A DNA stretch of 64,000 nucleotides from Plantago ovata (Eukaryota > Streptophyta > Magnoliopsida > Lamiales > Plantaginaceae), in NCBI GenBank assembly GCA_028274465.1, contig CM051457.1, forward strand, positions 51,492,362 to 51,556,361. Reading direction: 5' to 3'. A model generated the notes under the pieces. The model saw nothing but the letters and a program-made list of their open reading frames with translations. It did not search any database and was not told the DNA's origin. Of this stretch, positions 32,854 to 45,262 are shown piece after piece (within the stretch, counting starts at the first letter, position 1; each line of letters opens with the position of its first letter). A program made the translations under genes and the position numbers.

Positions 32854-32871
32854 TGGCGCCGTTGTCGGGGA
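32854..32871 (+). other. Primer-binding site of element D (tRNA-Asp)
   Basis: TGGCGCCGTTGTCGGGGA lies three bases after the LTR. There is one mismatch to the tRNA-Asp 3' end complement. Confidence 0.85.
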
Positions 32872-32908
32872 CTATACTCCTTTTTTCTGTTTAGCTTTTA
32901 TATATTTT

Positions 32909-34148
32909 TGATGAATGTGTATTTTACACTTTCATTCGAGTCTTTTTCACCTAATTTAGCTATCCTCTATGTTAATTTAGCTATATTTTAGTACATTTTA
33001 TTAGAATAGTGTCACGTTTCCCTTTAGATTTTATTTTACAGGTTTTGGTTGAAATTCGGAGATTTCGGGGCGTTTATATTGAAGTCTACAAGGAATTGGT
33101 GTTCCAGAAGCCTATTTGGAGTATCTGAAGGTTTTCGGATAGGATTTGGAGTCTAGGGGCCGAATCTGGAGGTTAGAAGGCTACTAGAAGTCATAAACCG
33201 AGTCCGAAAAGGTGAAGAAATCCAAATCCGCGTCGAAAAACACGGAAATTCCGCGAAATACTGAGGGGCGAACCGCCCCAGAAGAATTTCGGGGCCTATA
33301 TATAGAGCTCAAGTTTTTCTCCGAAAATCAGATATTTCCAAGCCTACTTTCTCACTTCTCTCTATAGTTTTAGGTAGGAACTTCCCAGGGCCTGTCCTGG
33401 GAGTTTCGTAGCATAGGGGATACTTTTTCATAGCAGATTGGAGCGCGTAGGACCGCAATTATCCGGAGATTGACAACCTTCAGTAACTTTGTATCTTACA
33501 ACTTTTATCTACTTATTTTATATTCTTTCAATATGTTTTCTTCTATGATTGCTATTGATTGCATGCCTATGAGTAGCTAAATTTATCATTGGTGGTAGTA
33601 TGTGAATTCTTAGCGAGGGAAGATAATCATGTTAATGGCTATATCGCGCATTATACTCCGTGTCATTGCTTTATTTCGTTGATCAGTTGCAACCAAAATT
33701 CTCGTATGTTGTATTGATTATTATGCACGCCTGGACACTTGTCAACCAATCAGACCAATTATCTTCGTAGTGTTGAATAACTACGGAAAACATTAGGACG
33801 TTAGTTGTTGATGAGTCAGACCCTTATTATCTTCGTAGTGCTTAATACTTGCAACAGGACACAAGATTGATTCAAAGATCTCTATGCAAGACAGAGGAAT
33901 TTATGCATGATTATCGACCCATTATGTTAAGAAGGACCATACTATCACCAATCTCCATTATCTGCTTGAAAAACCCTATTGCTTTCTATCTGTTGTTTTA
34001 TATTCTTAATTAGATTTGATAAAGCTAGTATAGTCCCGAGAGAACGACACTCGAGTCATTCTACTACTACACTACAGTTTTCGTTGTAGTTGTGGATTGT
34101 CTTTGGCTAAATAACAAATTTATTTGATTGAATCTGACACGTTCATCA
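32909..34148 (+). repeat. 5' LTR of element C
   Basis: The LTR is 1240 bp with termini TGATGAATG...CGTTCATCA. A single GGGGCGAACCGCCCC palindrome (about 33266-33280) precedes the TATA box at about 33298-33305. It is highly similar to 42058-43316. Confidence 0.88.
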
Positions 34149-34151
34149 AAT

Positions 34152-34169
34152 TGGCGCCGTTGCCGGGGA
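34152..34169 (+). other. Primer-binding site of element C (tRNA-Asp)
   Basis: TGGCGCCGTTGCCGGGGA is an exact complement of the conserved tRNA-Asp 3' end including CCA. Confidence 0.9.
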
Positions 34170-34314
34170 CTATACTCCTTTTTATTTAATTTGTTTTTAT
34201 TTACAGCTTTAGATTCCTAATTCTATTAGTTTTAGTTTTCCTTTTTAATTTTTCTCTGATACTGCTTTCCTAGTCTATTTCCAATCACTTTTCCTAGTCT
34301 GTCACAGATTGTGT

Positions 34315-36340
34315 ATGCCGCATACACGTTCTGCAGGAATACCGCTTGCTGATTCAATTTCTGAGATCGATAGAGTCTACCACCAAAGAAGGCGACTCCT
34401 TTTCATGGAAATCGACGGAATGGCAGAAGCTAGACCACTGAAGGCATGGGTACAACCCACCAAGGATCGTATGAGGGGACCGGCGATTGTTCTTTCGCCT
34501 GCAACCCGAGATCTGGAGATCAAGAACCACGCATTCCAACAACTTCCGAGGTTCTATGGCTTATCAAGGGAAGATGTGATGGGGTATTTGAACGATATCG
34601 ATGATTTCGTCAACCAACTCCCACGACCCGGAGCTGATATAACAACGGATGAGTTGAGGATGAAGGTTTTTGCTATGGGACTTGGCGACAGAGCCAAGTC
34701 ATGGCTGAGTTCTCTACCAGCCGGCTCACTAGACACCTGGGAAAAGGTTTTTTCAGCCTTCATGGAGAAATACTTCCCACACACTCTGACTACCGCGCTA
34801 AAGGCGCAAATCACTGGATTCAAGCAGGACTATGATGAGACCATCTACACCGCATTCGAGAGGTCCCAAGATCTCACGAACAAGTGCCCTCACCATGGTT
34901 TTGAACTCTCCGACCTAGTCCAACATTTCTACAATGGACTAACCTTCGAGAACCAACAAGTGGTGGATTTCCAATGCCGAGGCAATATTTGGGAGGAAAC
35001 CGCAGAAGCCGTCTGGGCTGTTTTCGAAAGGCTTGCCAAGGGTTCGCAGTTCAAGGACCCAAGAGCAATGGTTAGGAGACGTGGACCTGAAGCTCCACTG
35101 ACTCAAGAAGCCCCTATGTACAGGGGTAATGGGGATCAATTCGAGTGCTTTACCAACGAATTGAAGCAAGTCCTCAAGAGCGCCACCGGAACAACTGTTT
35201 CGAACGAAGTATGCCGAATATGCAAGAACTATGGGCATGGGGCTCATATGTGTAGATCTGAGCTGGCATACGATGATGGCAACTGGGCTCGAGGAGGCGA
35301 AGAAGAAGCCTTTGCTACGAAGTTTGGCACTCAAGAAGTTAGCTACGGACAAGACGGTAGGAATCCTCGAGGTCGATTTGGAGAAGAGGATACCGTAACA
35401 ATCAAGGATATGCACCGGCTAACCAAACTTATGGACCTAACCAAGACCGTAGCAGGCTGAACTATGGTAATGATCACTGCGAAAACCCCGCTCCGAAAGA
35501 GCCACCGAAGTCGAAGTCGGTTCTACTGATGGAGAACTTGCAGAAGATGGTTGATCACACACAAAGTTTTCTCAAACGTTATGAGGAAGATTCTGAGAAG
35601 ACTAGGGCAAGGCTTGATAATTTGGAAGAGAGCACTAGGCTTGCCCATCAAAAGATGCAAGAGTTGATCGACCGAAGAGCAAGTAAGGAACAAGGCAACA
35701 CTGAGAAGGTCGTTAAATGCGAGTGTTGCATGAAGGAAGAACTTCTACAGGCCGAGGAAGAAGAGGAGGACCTTGGTTCTGACACAAGTGATGAGGAGCA
35801 AGAGGATCCCGAACCACTCCCTAAAAGTTTCGATGTTAAGGTAGGGATTGCTGAGCTTGAAGATGTCCGTGCCACACTAGATACAGGATCCTACTCAAAC
35901 ATAATTCCTTTGAATGTGTTTGAAAAGAGTAACCTTGGAAAACTATCTGAGGAAAGGGCTATTGTGCGACTGGCGGATGGATCATTTATGAGACCCGAAG
36001 GAGTTGTGAAAAATGTGTTGGTCAAGATTGGTGAAGCATCTATATACACCAATTTCGTAGTTATGCCGGCATCTGCACCTGGAACGGGGGATGTCATACT
36101 CTTAGGGCAAACATTCTTGACCAAGCTACGCTCGGTGATGGATATCTACCAAGAACTTGCACCATCGAAGTAAATGGCAAGCAACACGTATTGCAAGCCA
36201 TACCTGATCCACCTAAACCGCCTGATATTACTACTCACTATTGTGGTCTTGCAGCCTATATTCTTTCTTATTCACAGGTTCGTGGCATGGAGAGGAGATC
36301 AATGAAGGGGAAGCCTAGTACCCGCAAAAAGAGGAGATAG
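34315..36340 (+). pseudogene. Gag-aspartic protease of element C (frameshifted)
   Basis: The first ATG of the frame is 34315, followed by PHTRSAGIP. The Gag capsid domain (about residues 60-250) has the Athila-type core FAMGLGDRAKSWLSSLPAGSLDTW. A CCHC knuckle CRICKNYGHGAHMC (C-x2-C-x4-H-x4-C) follows. A one-base deletion near 35372 shifts the frame to a stop at 35460. The correct frame reopens by 35529 with a coiled-coil linker, acidic segment and retropepsin-like DTGSYSN, and is shifted again near 36150. About 60 bp present in element E near residue 28 are absent. The product would build particles and process Gag. There is no RT or integrase. Confidence 0.85.
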
Positions 36341-37387
36341 GCGCAGACAGGAGTCGAGTCAAGACTTTAAACAATGACGCTATCCGGGAGGCAACCCGGA
36401 ATTATTTATTGCTTTCTTTGCTGCTTTTCTGCATGCATTTCATTCTTGAACTATTTTCTTCTCATATGCGAATTTGTTCTTGTGTGTGTCGTATATGCTT
36501 TTGTTCGAGTGAGATTTTTCGAGTGGTTTTTTGGATAAAATTAGTTTCGGGATTAAAACCGCATTTTCTGACATCAGGACCCGTCTCCCCGCATTGGGGA
36601 GCACGGGGCGAACCGCCCCACAGTCCCAGATCTAAAAAAACGCAGATTTCAACCCCATATCATTATTTTCTTCATTCTTCTTCATCCATACTCCCAAAAA
36701 ACCCGAAAGTGCGATTTTGCTTCTAAATCTTCATAACTTCTTCGTTTCTTGACCAAATTGAGTGTTCTTTAGCTTAATTCGAAGCCTATTACATGATCTA
36801 TCATCCTAACCGATCAGATTTCATCCTAATTCGTTAGATTTGCAGATCTGAGGTATCATCTTAAGAACCCTAATTTTCGAATTTGGGGGTTTTCTAATTT
36901 GAGCTTCAATTATGCTTGTTTGATGCATGGGTATGTTGTTTATATGATTAGACATGTTATTTACTATCAATTGCATGCTCAATTTTGCTTAAATTGTTGA
37001 TTTGGGTATTTTGCTATTAGATGATATATCTTGTTATGCATTATGTCTTTATCTTTGATTTCTAGCATAAGGATATGTTTATTGGTGTAATGTTGGTGGA
37101 TTTGACGATAGAATGCTTATTAGTTGAGATTGAGGATTTATGCTGGTCGAATTTTTGCGCTGCTATGGTATGAATTGAACCTTGTTCTCAAGTTATTGGT
37201 GTCTAGTAAGAGCATGATGTGATGTCTTGCATTAGTAGTTACGTTGATATGTTGCATGATGAAGAACTAGGCTAGACATTTGCGTTTGGGGAGTTCGATG
37301 TTGATTTTATCACTTTGTGTTTCGCTTTTACACTAGCATCTATTTGAGTCGTTTTGAGTCGTACGAGGTGCTAATCGTTGTTTATAG
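36341..37387 (+). promoter_or_regulatory. ORF2 leader of C with palindrome and putative intron
   Basis: Non-coding. One GGGGCGAACCGCCCC palindrome is at about 36605-36620. The UTR-like pyrimidine-rich part ends at a donor-like GAG|GTATC near 36850. Intron-like T-rich sequence runs to TTTATAG at 37387. Confidence 0.5.
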
Positions 37388-38111
37388 GTACCATACTAAG
37401 GAAGGGAGCATTCCCGTATGATTGCTGTGGAACCATGTCAAGGAAGGTGATCTCGCGAGATGTGCGTTCGAGCCAAGGGTTTGCAACAACGTCGTGGATT
37501 ATCCAAGAGGAGGAGACGAGTACACTGGAGTAAGGACTCCTTGCCTTTCATGCACCACGAGGGTCAGAAACCACTATTATCATCAGCACTCCATCACGAG
37601 GACTGCAGAGTTCGTGTGAACAGGAAAGGACCGGGACATCTCGCCGCGACGGATTTGATCTTGAGTTCGCGTTGCTAGAGGTTCCGAGCGCTAGCTTGGT
37701 TCCAAAAACGTAACGACATGTACCCAGTCCCTCGTTGGGGCGCCCCTGCCTGCCTCTAAAGGGAGCATCTATAGACATTGGTCGGATCAACTGTAGAGAT
37801 GTGGTAACATTGGAGAAAAAGGAAGAAACTTTTGAGTACCGATCGCCTTACTGTAACCTTCTAGCGTGGTGAATCGTTGGAGGGGAAAGGTCCTAAGGCC
37901 ATTTGCTTTCCCCTTCAACATTTCACAATCTAATGGAGGGCTTCAGGATGGGGGATTCCATAACAGCGGCGGCCACTCTTGAAGTTTCCTTCCACATACA
38001 ACTCTACTAGTGAGGATGTGCGTGACATAGTAGTGACATGAAGCCATACGGGACAATGATGATCAGATGGTTGAATCGGTCCTATCCAATATAAATGGAA
38101 CTACTACACCT
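37388..38111 (+). pseudogene. ORF2 of C, left (error-rich) copy next to gap
   Basis: Same content as 39696-40443 but with many single-base indels, which increase toward the gap at 38112. The start codon equivalent is changed (ATAC for ATGC). I read this as low-quality sequence at a contig end rather than as a second gene. Confidence 0.6.
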
Positions 38112-38211
38112 NNNNNNNNNNNNNNNNNNNNNNNNNNNNNNNNNNNNNNNNNNNNNNNNNNNNNNNNNNNNNNNNNNNNNNNNNNNNNNNNNNNNNNNNN
38201 NNNNNNNNNNN
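38112..38211. other. Assembly gap (100 N)
   Basis: Exactly 100 unknown bases, a conventional placeholder for a gap of unknown size. The sequence after the gap repeats 35906 onward. Confidence 0.98.
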
Positions 38212-38644
38212 TTCCTTTGAATGTGTTTGAAAAGAGTAACCTGGAAAACTATCTGAGGAAAGGGCTAAATTGTGCGACTGGCGATGGATCATTATGAGAC
38301 CCGAAGGAGTTGTGAAAAAGTGTGTTGGTCAAGATTGGTTCCGGTCTCTATACACCCATTTCGTATTATGCTACGGCATCTGCACCTGGAACGGGGGATG
38401 TCATACTCTTAGTGCAAACATTCTTGACCAAGCTACGCTGCGGTGATGGATATCTACCAAAGACTTGCACCATCGAAGTAAACAACAACAGTTATTGCAA
38501 GCCATACCTGATCCACCTAAACCGCCTGATATTACTACTCACTATTGTGGGGTCTTGCACCTATATTCTTTCTTATTCACAGGTTCGGGCATGGAGAGGA
38601 TATCAATGAAGGGGAAGCCTAGTACCCGCAAAAAGAGGAGATAG
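38212..38644 (+). pseudogene. Protease fragment repeated after the gap (probable artefact)
   Basis: It repeats 35906-36340 with many single-base insertions and deletions. The errors are densest next to the gap and fade to the right. It is probably the same protease sequence assembled twice. Confidence 0.65.
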
Positions 38645-39695
38645 GGCAGACAGGAGTCGAGTCAAAGACTTTAAACAATGACGCTATACGGAGGCAAACC
38701 CGAATTATTATTGCTTTCTTTGCTGCTTTTCTGCATGCATTCATTCTTGACTATTTTCTTCTCATATGCGAATTTGTTCTTGTGTGTGTCGTATATGCTT
38801 TTGTTCGAGTGAGATTTTTCGAGTGGTTTTTTGGATAAAATTAGTTTCGGGATTAAAACCGCATTTTCTGACATCAGGACCCGTCTCCCCGCATTGGGGA
38901 GCACGGGGCGAACCGCCCCACAGTCCCAGATCTAAAAAAACGCAGATTTCAACCCCAAATCATTATTTTCTTCATTCTTCTTCATCCATACTCCCAAAAA
39001 ACCCGAAAAGTGCGATTTTGCTTCTAAATCTTCATAACTTCTTCGTTTCTTGACCAAATTGAGTGTTCTTTAGCTTAATTCGAAGCCTATTACATGATCT
39101 ATCATCCTAACCGATCAGATTTCATCCTAATTCGTTAGATTTGCAGATCTGAGGTATCATCTTTAAGAACCCTAATTTTCGAATTTGGGGGTTTTCTAAT
39201 TTGAGCTTCAATTATGCTTGTTTGATGCATGGGTATGTTGTTTATATGATTAGACATGTTATTTACTATCAATTGCATGCTCAATTTTGCTTAAATTGTT
39301 GATTTGGGTATTTTGCTATTAGATGATATATCTTGTTATGCATTATGTCTTATCTTTGATTTCTAGCATAAGGATATGTTTATTGGTGTAATGTGGTGGA
39401 TTTGACGATAGAATGCTTATTAGTTGAGATTGAGGATTTATGCTGGTCGAATTTTTGCGCTGCTATGGTATGAATTGAAACCTTGTTATCAAGGTTATTG
39501 GTTGTCTAGTAAGAGCATGATGTGATGTATTGCATGTAGTAGTTACGTTGATATGTTGCATGATGAAGTAACTAGGCTAGACATTGCGGTTTGGGGAGTT
39601 CGATTGTTGAATTTATCACTTGTGTGTTTCGCTTTTACACTAGCATATATTTGAGTCAGTTTTGAGTCGTACGAGGTGCTAATCGCTGTTTATAG
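38645..39695 (+). promoter_or_regulatory. ORF2 leader of C, second (probably duplicated) copy
   Basis: Repeats 36341-37387, including the single GC palindrome at about 38905-38920, donor-like GAG|GTATC near 39152 and acceptor TTTATAG at 39695. Confidence 0.5.
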
Positions 39696-40470
39696 GTACC
39701 ATACTAAGGGAAGGGAGCATTCCCGTATGATTGCTGTGAAGAACCATGTCAAGGAAGGTGATCTCGCTAGATGTGCGTTCGAGCCAAGGAGTTTGGCAAC
39801 AACGTCGTGGATTATCCAAGAGGAGGAGATAGAGTACACCTGGAGTAAGGACTCCTATGCCTATTCATGCACCACCGAAGGGTCAGAAACCACTATTACA
39901 TCATCACTCCATCACAAGGACTGCAAAGTTCGTGTGAACTGGAAGGCACCGGGACATTCTCGCAGCGACGGATTTGATCTTGAGTTCGCAGTTGCTAGAG
40001 GGTTCCGAAGCGCTAGCTTGGTTCCAAAACGTAACGACATGGGTACACAGTCCCTCATTGGGGCGCCCCTTGCCTGCCTCTAAAAGGAGCATAACATTGA
40101 TATTGGAACATCAACTATAGAGAATGTGGTCGACATTGGAAAAGATGGAAGACAACCTATGAATACCCGAACAGCCTGCTGTGACCTCCCTAGAGTGTGA
40201 AACGTTGGAGGGGAAGAACCTAAGGCCATTTGCTTTTCCCCTTCAACAGTTCACAAGCTAATGGAGAGATACCGGGTGGAAGATTCCATAACAGAGGCGG
40301 CCAATCTTGAAGATTCCCTTCGACACTACAACTCTACAAGTGACGATGTGCGTGACAGTAGTGACAATGAAGACAAGAGGGACGATGATGATACAAATGG
40401 TTGAATCGGTCCTATCCAATCTTTTGATGGAACTACTGCCACTACCACAAGTCCCGATGATCATATATGA
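39696..40470 (+). pseudogene. ORF2 of C, better copy
   Basis: The homologous core is open to the TAA at 40081. It is shortened at the N-terminus like the X and D copies and lacks an ATG in the expected position. After the stop, frameshifted segments lead to an acidic tail ending at TGA 40468-40470. Function unknown; see element E for the fullest version. Confidence 0.6.
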
Positions 40471-42057
40471 AGCTCCCAGAAGAGGCCCAATAACTCAAGA
40501 GCAGCATACTCAGCCGACCGAGGCCAAACCATGGGGTAACATCTAGTATCACATCTTATTTCCTCATTTTCTTACTGCTAGGGACTAGCGTTAATTTCAT
40601 GAGTGGGGATTGGATTTAAGTGATCTAGTATTATTAGTGTGGAGCTTGACATTCCTAGGCTGAGTATAGTACCTCGCATGCTTTATCTGTTTGCATTTGC
40701 ATTTGCACGTTTACCGCTTTCTTAGAATTTTTAGGTTGCATTTCACTACATTCATCCTAGGTTAGTTTTGCATGTTTTATATGGAGTTTATTGCCGAATT
40801 TTTTGAACTTTTTATTGGGTAGATCAACTAACTATGTCATTAATCGTATGCTTCATCTCTATGAATATGTTTGAGGTTTTTCTCGCTTGGCTTGTCACAT
40901 TTATGTAATGCACTTAGTTGAGCTAGGTAGTCTCGACGTCACTTAGTGGTGTTTTCTCTACTGCGGTTCACGAAGGCCTTTATAATAGGATGATGCATGT
41001 TAGGGTCTTATGGTTGTTTTCCCGAGTAATTATGTACCTAAGAGGCAACAAGTCTTCACCATGCTTTGAGATTGCTAAATGCCTAGGAAGAAGGTAGTGT
41101 GAGGTTGTGTGATCCTTTGTTTATAACCTATTCTTCCGAATAGGTTTGGGGAGGGGGTTACACCATCATAGACTTGTTTCTGTTTTTCATTCTCGTATCG
41201 TGAGTTTATTTTCCTTTTTCCGTAAATTTTGTACTCCAACCTATTCTTTCGAATAGGTTTGGGGAAGTCGTGTGAGTCGTTTTGTTTCTCTCTTTTTTAT
41301 GCTACTGCTGGCTAGGAAAAATCGAAAAAAAAGAAAGAAAAATTCCAGAAAAAAAGAGACAAAGAAAATGAAAAAAAAAAACAGAATCTGGAAAGAAAAA
41401 AGAAAAAAAGAGAAGACCCCAAAAAAGCAAAGAAGGGTCCCAAAAAGAAAAGCCAAATAGCAGTTTAGCAAAGTGTTGAGTCTTTCCATTTTTGTGATGT
41501 TCGTAATCGTGTTTTTTATATTTTATCTTTTTTGTCTTGAGTGTCATCTGTTCTAGACCACCCTCGTCCTGCCATTCAGGAAGTGGTGAATTGCTTAAGA
41601 CTTTACTTGAGAGATGGGTAGAATAGGGGAGAGTTATCTTTTATAGGGAACCCTCCTTCGTTTGATGAGAGCCAGTACTGGTTCGACCTCTTTTGAGGGA
41701 AAGTCTTAACATGGTGGAACAACAGTAAGTCCTCAGTTTCATAGGCACGGGGCAACCATTCGTATCTTAGCATGCATCATTACGTCGTCACTGACTAGGT
41801 CCAGGTAGAGAATGTTACGAGAGACTATCTTGTCTTAACATAAGTGCTTATATAGATGTGTATACGTCAGTCGAGGTATTCTTCAAACTTAATTCATGCT
41901 TTGATTTATATGGTTTTTGTTCATATGATATTTGATAGACTCCGTAATTTAGTTCATTTTATTTGGCGTGAAACTCCATTTTTGAGTCTTGCATGTTTTT
42001 TGTATTAGAGTCTAGCTTAGTTGATTGAGGACAAGCAAAGGTTCGGTTTGGGGAGTT
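40471..42057 (+). other. Conserved 3' non-coding region of C and polypurine tract
   Basis: Stem-loops lie at 41125-41146 and 41238-41259. The multi-stem block at 41304-41464 has ACTGCTGGCT pairing with AGCCAAATAGCAGT, TTCCAG (41343) with CTGGAA (41388), and GACCCC (41415) with GGGTCC (41435). A polypurine tract adjoins the LTR. From about 40695 onward the region forms an inverted repeat with element F. Confidence 0.65.
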
Positions 42058-43316
42058 TGATGAATGTGTATTTTACACTTTCATTCGAGTCTTTTTCACC
42101 TAATTTAGCTATCCTCTATGTTAATTTAGCTATATTTTGGTACATTTTATTAGAATAGTGTCACGTTTCCCTTTAGATTTTATTTTACAGGTTTTGGTTG
42201 AAATTCAGAGATTTCGGGGCATTTATATTGAAGTCTACAAGGAATTGGTGTTCCAGAAGCCTATTTGGAGTATCTGAAGGTTTCCGGATAGGATTTGGAG
42301 TCTAGGGGCCGAATCTGGAGGTTAGAAGGTTACTAGAAGTCATAAACCGAGTCCGAAAAGGTGAAGAAATCCAAATCCGCGTCGAAAACCGCGGAAATTC
42401 CGCGAAAAATACTGGGGGGCGAACCTCCCTGCACCGGGCGAACCGCCCCAGAAGAATTTCGCGGCCTATATATAGAGCTCAAGTTTTTCTCCGAAAATCA
42501 GATCTTTCCAAGCCTACTTTCTCACCTCTCTCTATAGTTTTACGTAGGAACTTCCCGGAGCCTGCCCTGGGAGTTCCATAGCATAGGGGATACTTTTTCA
42601 TAGCAGATTGAAGCGCGTAGGATCGCAATTATCCGGAGATTGACAACCTTCGGTAACTTTGCATCTTACAACTTTTATCTACTTATTATATATTCTTTCA
42701 ATATGTTTTCTTCTATGATTGCTATTGATTGCATGCCTATGAGTAGCTAAATTTATCATTAGTGGTAGTATGTGAATTCTTAGCGAGGGAAGATAATCAT
42801 GCTAATGGCTATATCGCGCATTATACTCCGTGTCATTGCTTTATTTCGTTGATCAGTTGCAACCAAAATTCTCGTATGTTGTATTGATTATTATGCACGC
42901 ATAACACTTGTCAACCAATCAGACCAATTATCTTCGTAGTGTTGAATAATTACGGAACACATTAGGACGTTAGTTGTTGATGAGTCAGACCCTTATTATC
43001 TTCGTAGTGCTTAATACTTGCAACAGGACACAAGATTGATTCAAAGATCTCTATGCAAGACCGAGGAATTTATGCATGATTATCGACCCATTATGTTAAG
43101 AAGGACCATACTATCACCAATCTCCATTATCTGCTTGAAAACCCCTATTGCTTTCTATCTGCTGTTTTATATTCTTAATTAGATTTGATAAAGCTAGTAT
43201 AGTCCCGAGAGAACGACACTCGAGTCACTCTACTACTACACTACAGTTTTCGTTGTAGTTGTGGATTGCCTATGGCTAATAACAAATTTATTTGATTGAA
43301 TCTGACACGTTCATCA
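42058..43316 (+). repeat. 3' LTR of element C
   Basis: The LTR is 1259 bp and is followed by the target duplication ATTTT. It is 19 bp longer than the 5' LTR, mainly because of an extra GC-palindrome unit at about 42416-42450, just upstream of TATATATAG at 42467-42475. Confidence 0.88.
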
Positions 43317-44015
43317 ATTTTCAGCATTCAATTCCTAGTTTTAGTAGTTTTTATTTTTTCTATTTAATCTCTCTGATACTCCTTTCTTAGCTCGTTACAG
43401 ATAGTGTATGCGAAGTACACGATCTAGGGAACACCGCTTGCTGAATCATTCGCTGAAATCGACAGAGTCTACCACCAAAGAAGGTGACTACTTCGAAGAC
43501 GTGAACTAGAGGAAATAGAGGATACCGATTTCTCTGAATCTCTAAACAGTCTTTTTAAGGAAATCGTCCTAATGGCAGAAGCTAGACCACTGAAAGTATA
43601 GGTTCAACCCTCCAAGGATCGTATGAGGGAATCGGCGATTGTTCTTTCGTCTGCAACTCGAGATCTGGAAGTCAAGAACCACGCATTCCAACAACTTTCG
43701 AGGTTCTATGGCTTAGCAAGGGAAGATGTGATGGGGTACTTGCACGATATCGATGATTTCGTCAACCAACTCCCACGACCCGGAGCTGAAATAACAACGG
43801 ATGAGTTGAGGATGAAGGTTTTTGCTATGGGGCTTGGCGACAGAGCCAAGTCATGGTTGAGTTCTCTACCGGCGGGCTCGCTGGACACTTGGGAAAAGGT
43901 TTTTTCAGCTTTCATGGAGAAATACTTCCCTCACACCTTGACTACCGCTCTTAAGGCGCAAATCACTGGGTTCAAACAAGACTATGATGAAACCATCTAC
44001 ACCGCGTTTGAGAGG
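43317..44015 (+). mobile_element. Element D internal region, part 1 (leader and gag start)
   Basis: D resumes after the element C insertion with leader sequence and the first part of gag. It is cut by element F at the target AGAGG (44011-44015). The other parts of D are 31689-32908, 49549-52241, 61006-62141 and 63394-64000. Confidence 0.8.
43408..44015 (+). pseudogene. Gag N-terminal part of element D
   Basis: The first ATG region is frameshifted; a stop replaces Trp near 43601 (TAG). From 43623 the capsid domain is open with the same core as element C, ending with FERF split by the F insertion. It continues at 49549. Confidence 0.75.
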
Positions 44016-45262
44016 TGATGAACGTTGTCAGGGTTAAAACAAATAAATTTGTATTTAGCCAAAGGCAATCCACAACTACAACGAAAATCGCAGTGTAGTA
44101 GTAGAATGACTCGAGTGTCATTCTCTCAGGACTATAACTAGCTTTATCTATTTAATCAAGAAAATATAAAACAGCAGATAGAAAGCAATAGGGGGTTTTC
44201 AAGCAGATAATGGAGGTTGGTGATAGTATGGTCCTTCTTAACATAATGGATCGATAATCATGCATAAATTCCTCGGTCTTGCATAGAGATCTTTGAATGA
44301 ATCTTGGGTCCTGTTGTAAGTATTGTGCACTACGAAGATAATATGGGTCTGACCTGTCAACAACTAACGTCCTATTGTGTTCCGTAATCATTCAACACTA
44401 CGAAGATAATTTGGTCTGATTGGCCGACTAGTGTCCTAGTGTGCATAATGATCAATACAACATACGAGAATTTTGGTATTCAACTCATCAACGAAATAAA
44501 TCAATGACACGGAGTATAATGCGCGATATAGCCATTAGCATGATTATCTTCCCTCGCTAAGAATTCACATACTACCACCAACGATAAATTTAGCTACTCA
44601 TAATGTGCATGCAATCAATAGCAATCATAGAAGAAAACATATTGAAAGAATATAAAATAAGTAGATAAAAGTTGTAAGATACAAAGTTACCGAAGGTTGT
44701 CAATCTCCGGATGATTGCGATCCTACGTGCTCCAATCTGCTATGAAAAAGTATCCCCTAAGCTATGGAACTCCCAGGACAGGCCCCGGGAAGTTCCTACC
44801 TAAAACTACAGAGAGAGGTGAGAAAGTAGGCTTGGAAAGATATGATTTTCGGAGAGAAAACTGAGCACTATATATAGGCCCCGAATTAGTCCGCGGCGGT
44901 TCGCCCCACAGCTATTTCACGGAATTTCCGCATTTTCGACGCGGTTTTGGATTTCTTCACCTTTTCGGACTCGGTTTATGACTTCTAGTAGCCTTCTAAC
45001 CTCCAGATTCGGCCCCTAGACTCCAAATCCTATCCGGAAACCTTCAGATACTCCAAATAGGCTTCTGGAACACCAATTCCTTGTCAACTTCAATATAATT
45101 ACCCAGAAATCTCCGAATTTCAACCAAACCTGTAAAATAAAATCTAAAGGGAAACGTGACACTATTCTAATAAAATGTACTAAAATATAGCTAAATTAAC
45201 ATAGAGGATAGCTAAAATAGGTGAAAAAGACTCGAATGAAAGTGTAAAATACACATTCATCA
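44016..45262 (-). repeat. 3' LTR of element F
   Basis: The LTR is 1247 bp, with plus-strand termini TGATGAACG...ATTCATCA. It forms an inverted repeat with the element C LTR 0.7 kb to its left. Confidence 0.88.

Larger units (their letters stand above)
32909..43316 (+). mobile_element. Element C: complete non-autonomous gag-protease/ORF2 element
   Basis: Two A-family LTRs (1240 and 1259 bp) flank primer site, gag, protease, ORF2 and 3' region. The duplication ATTTT occurs at 32904-32908 and 43317-43321. The target is the leader of element D about 37 bp after its primer site; the D sequence TTTTCAGCATTC continues at 43318. RT and integrase are absent. The length is inflated by the gap and false duplication at 35906-40443. 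Confidence 0.88.

Noticed and set aside
37388..40470. Two separate ORF2 genes in element C
   Set aside because: The indel pattern and the N gap indicate one sequence assembled twice.
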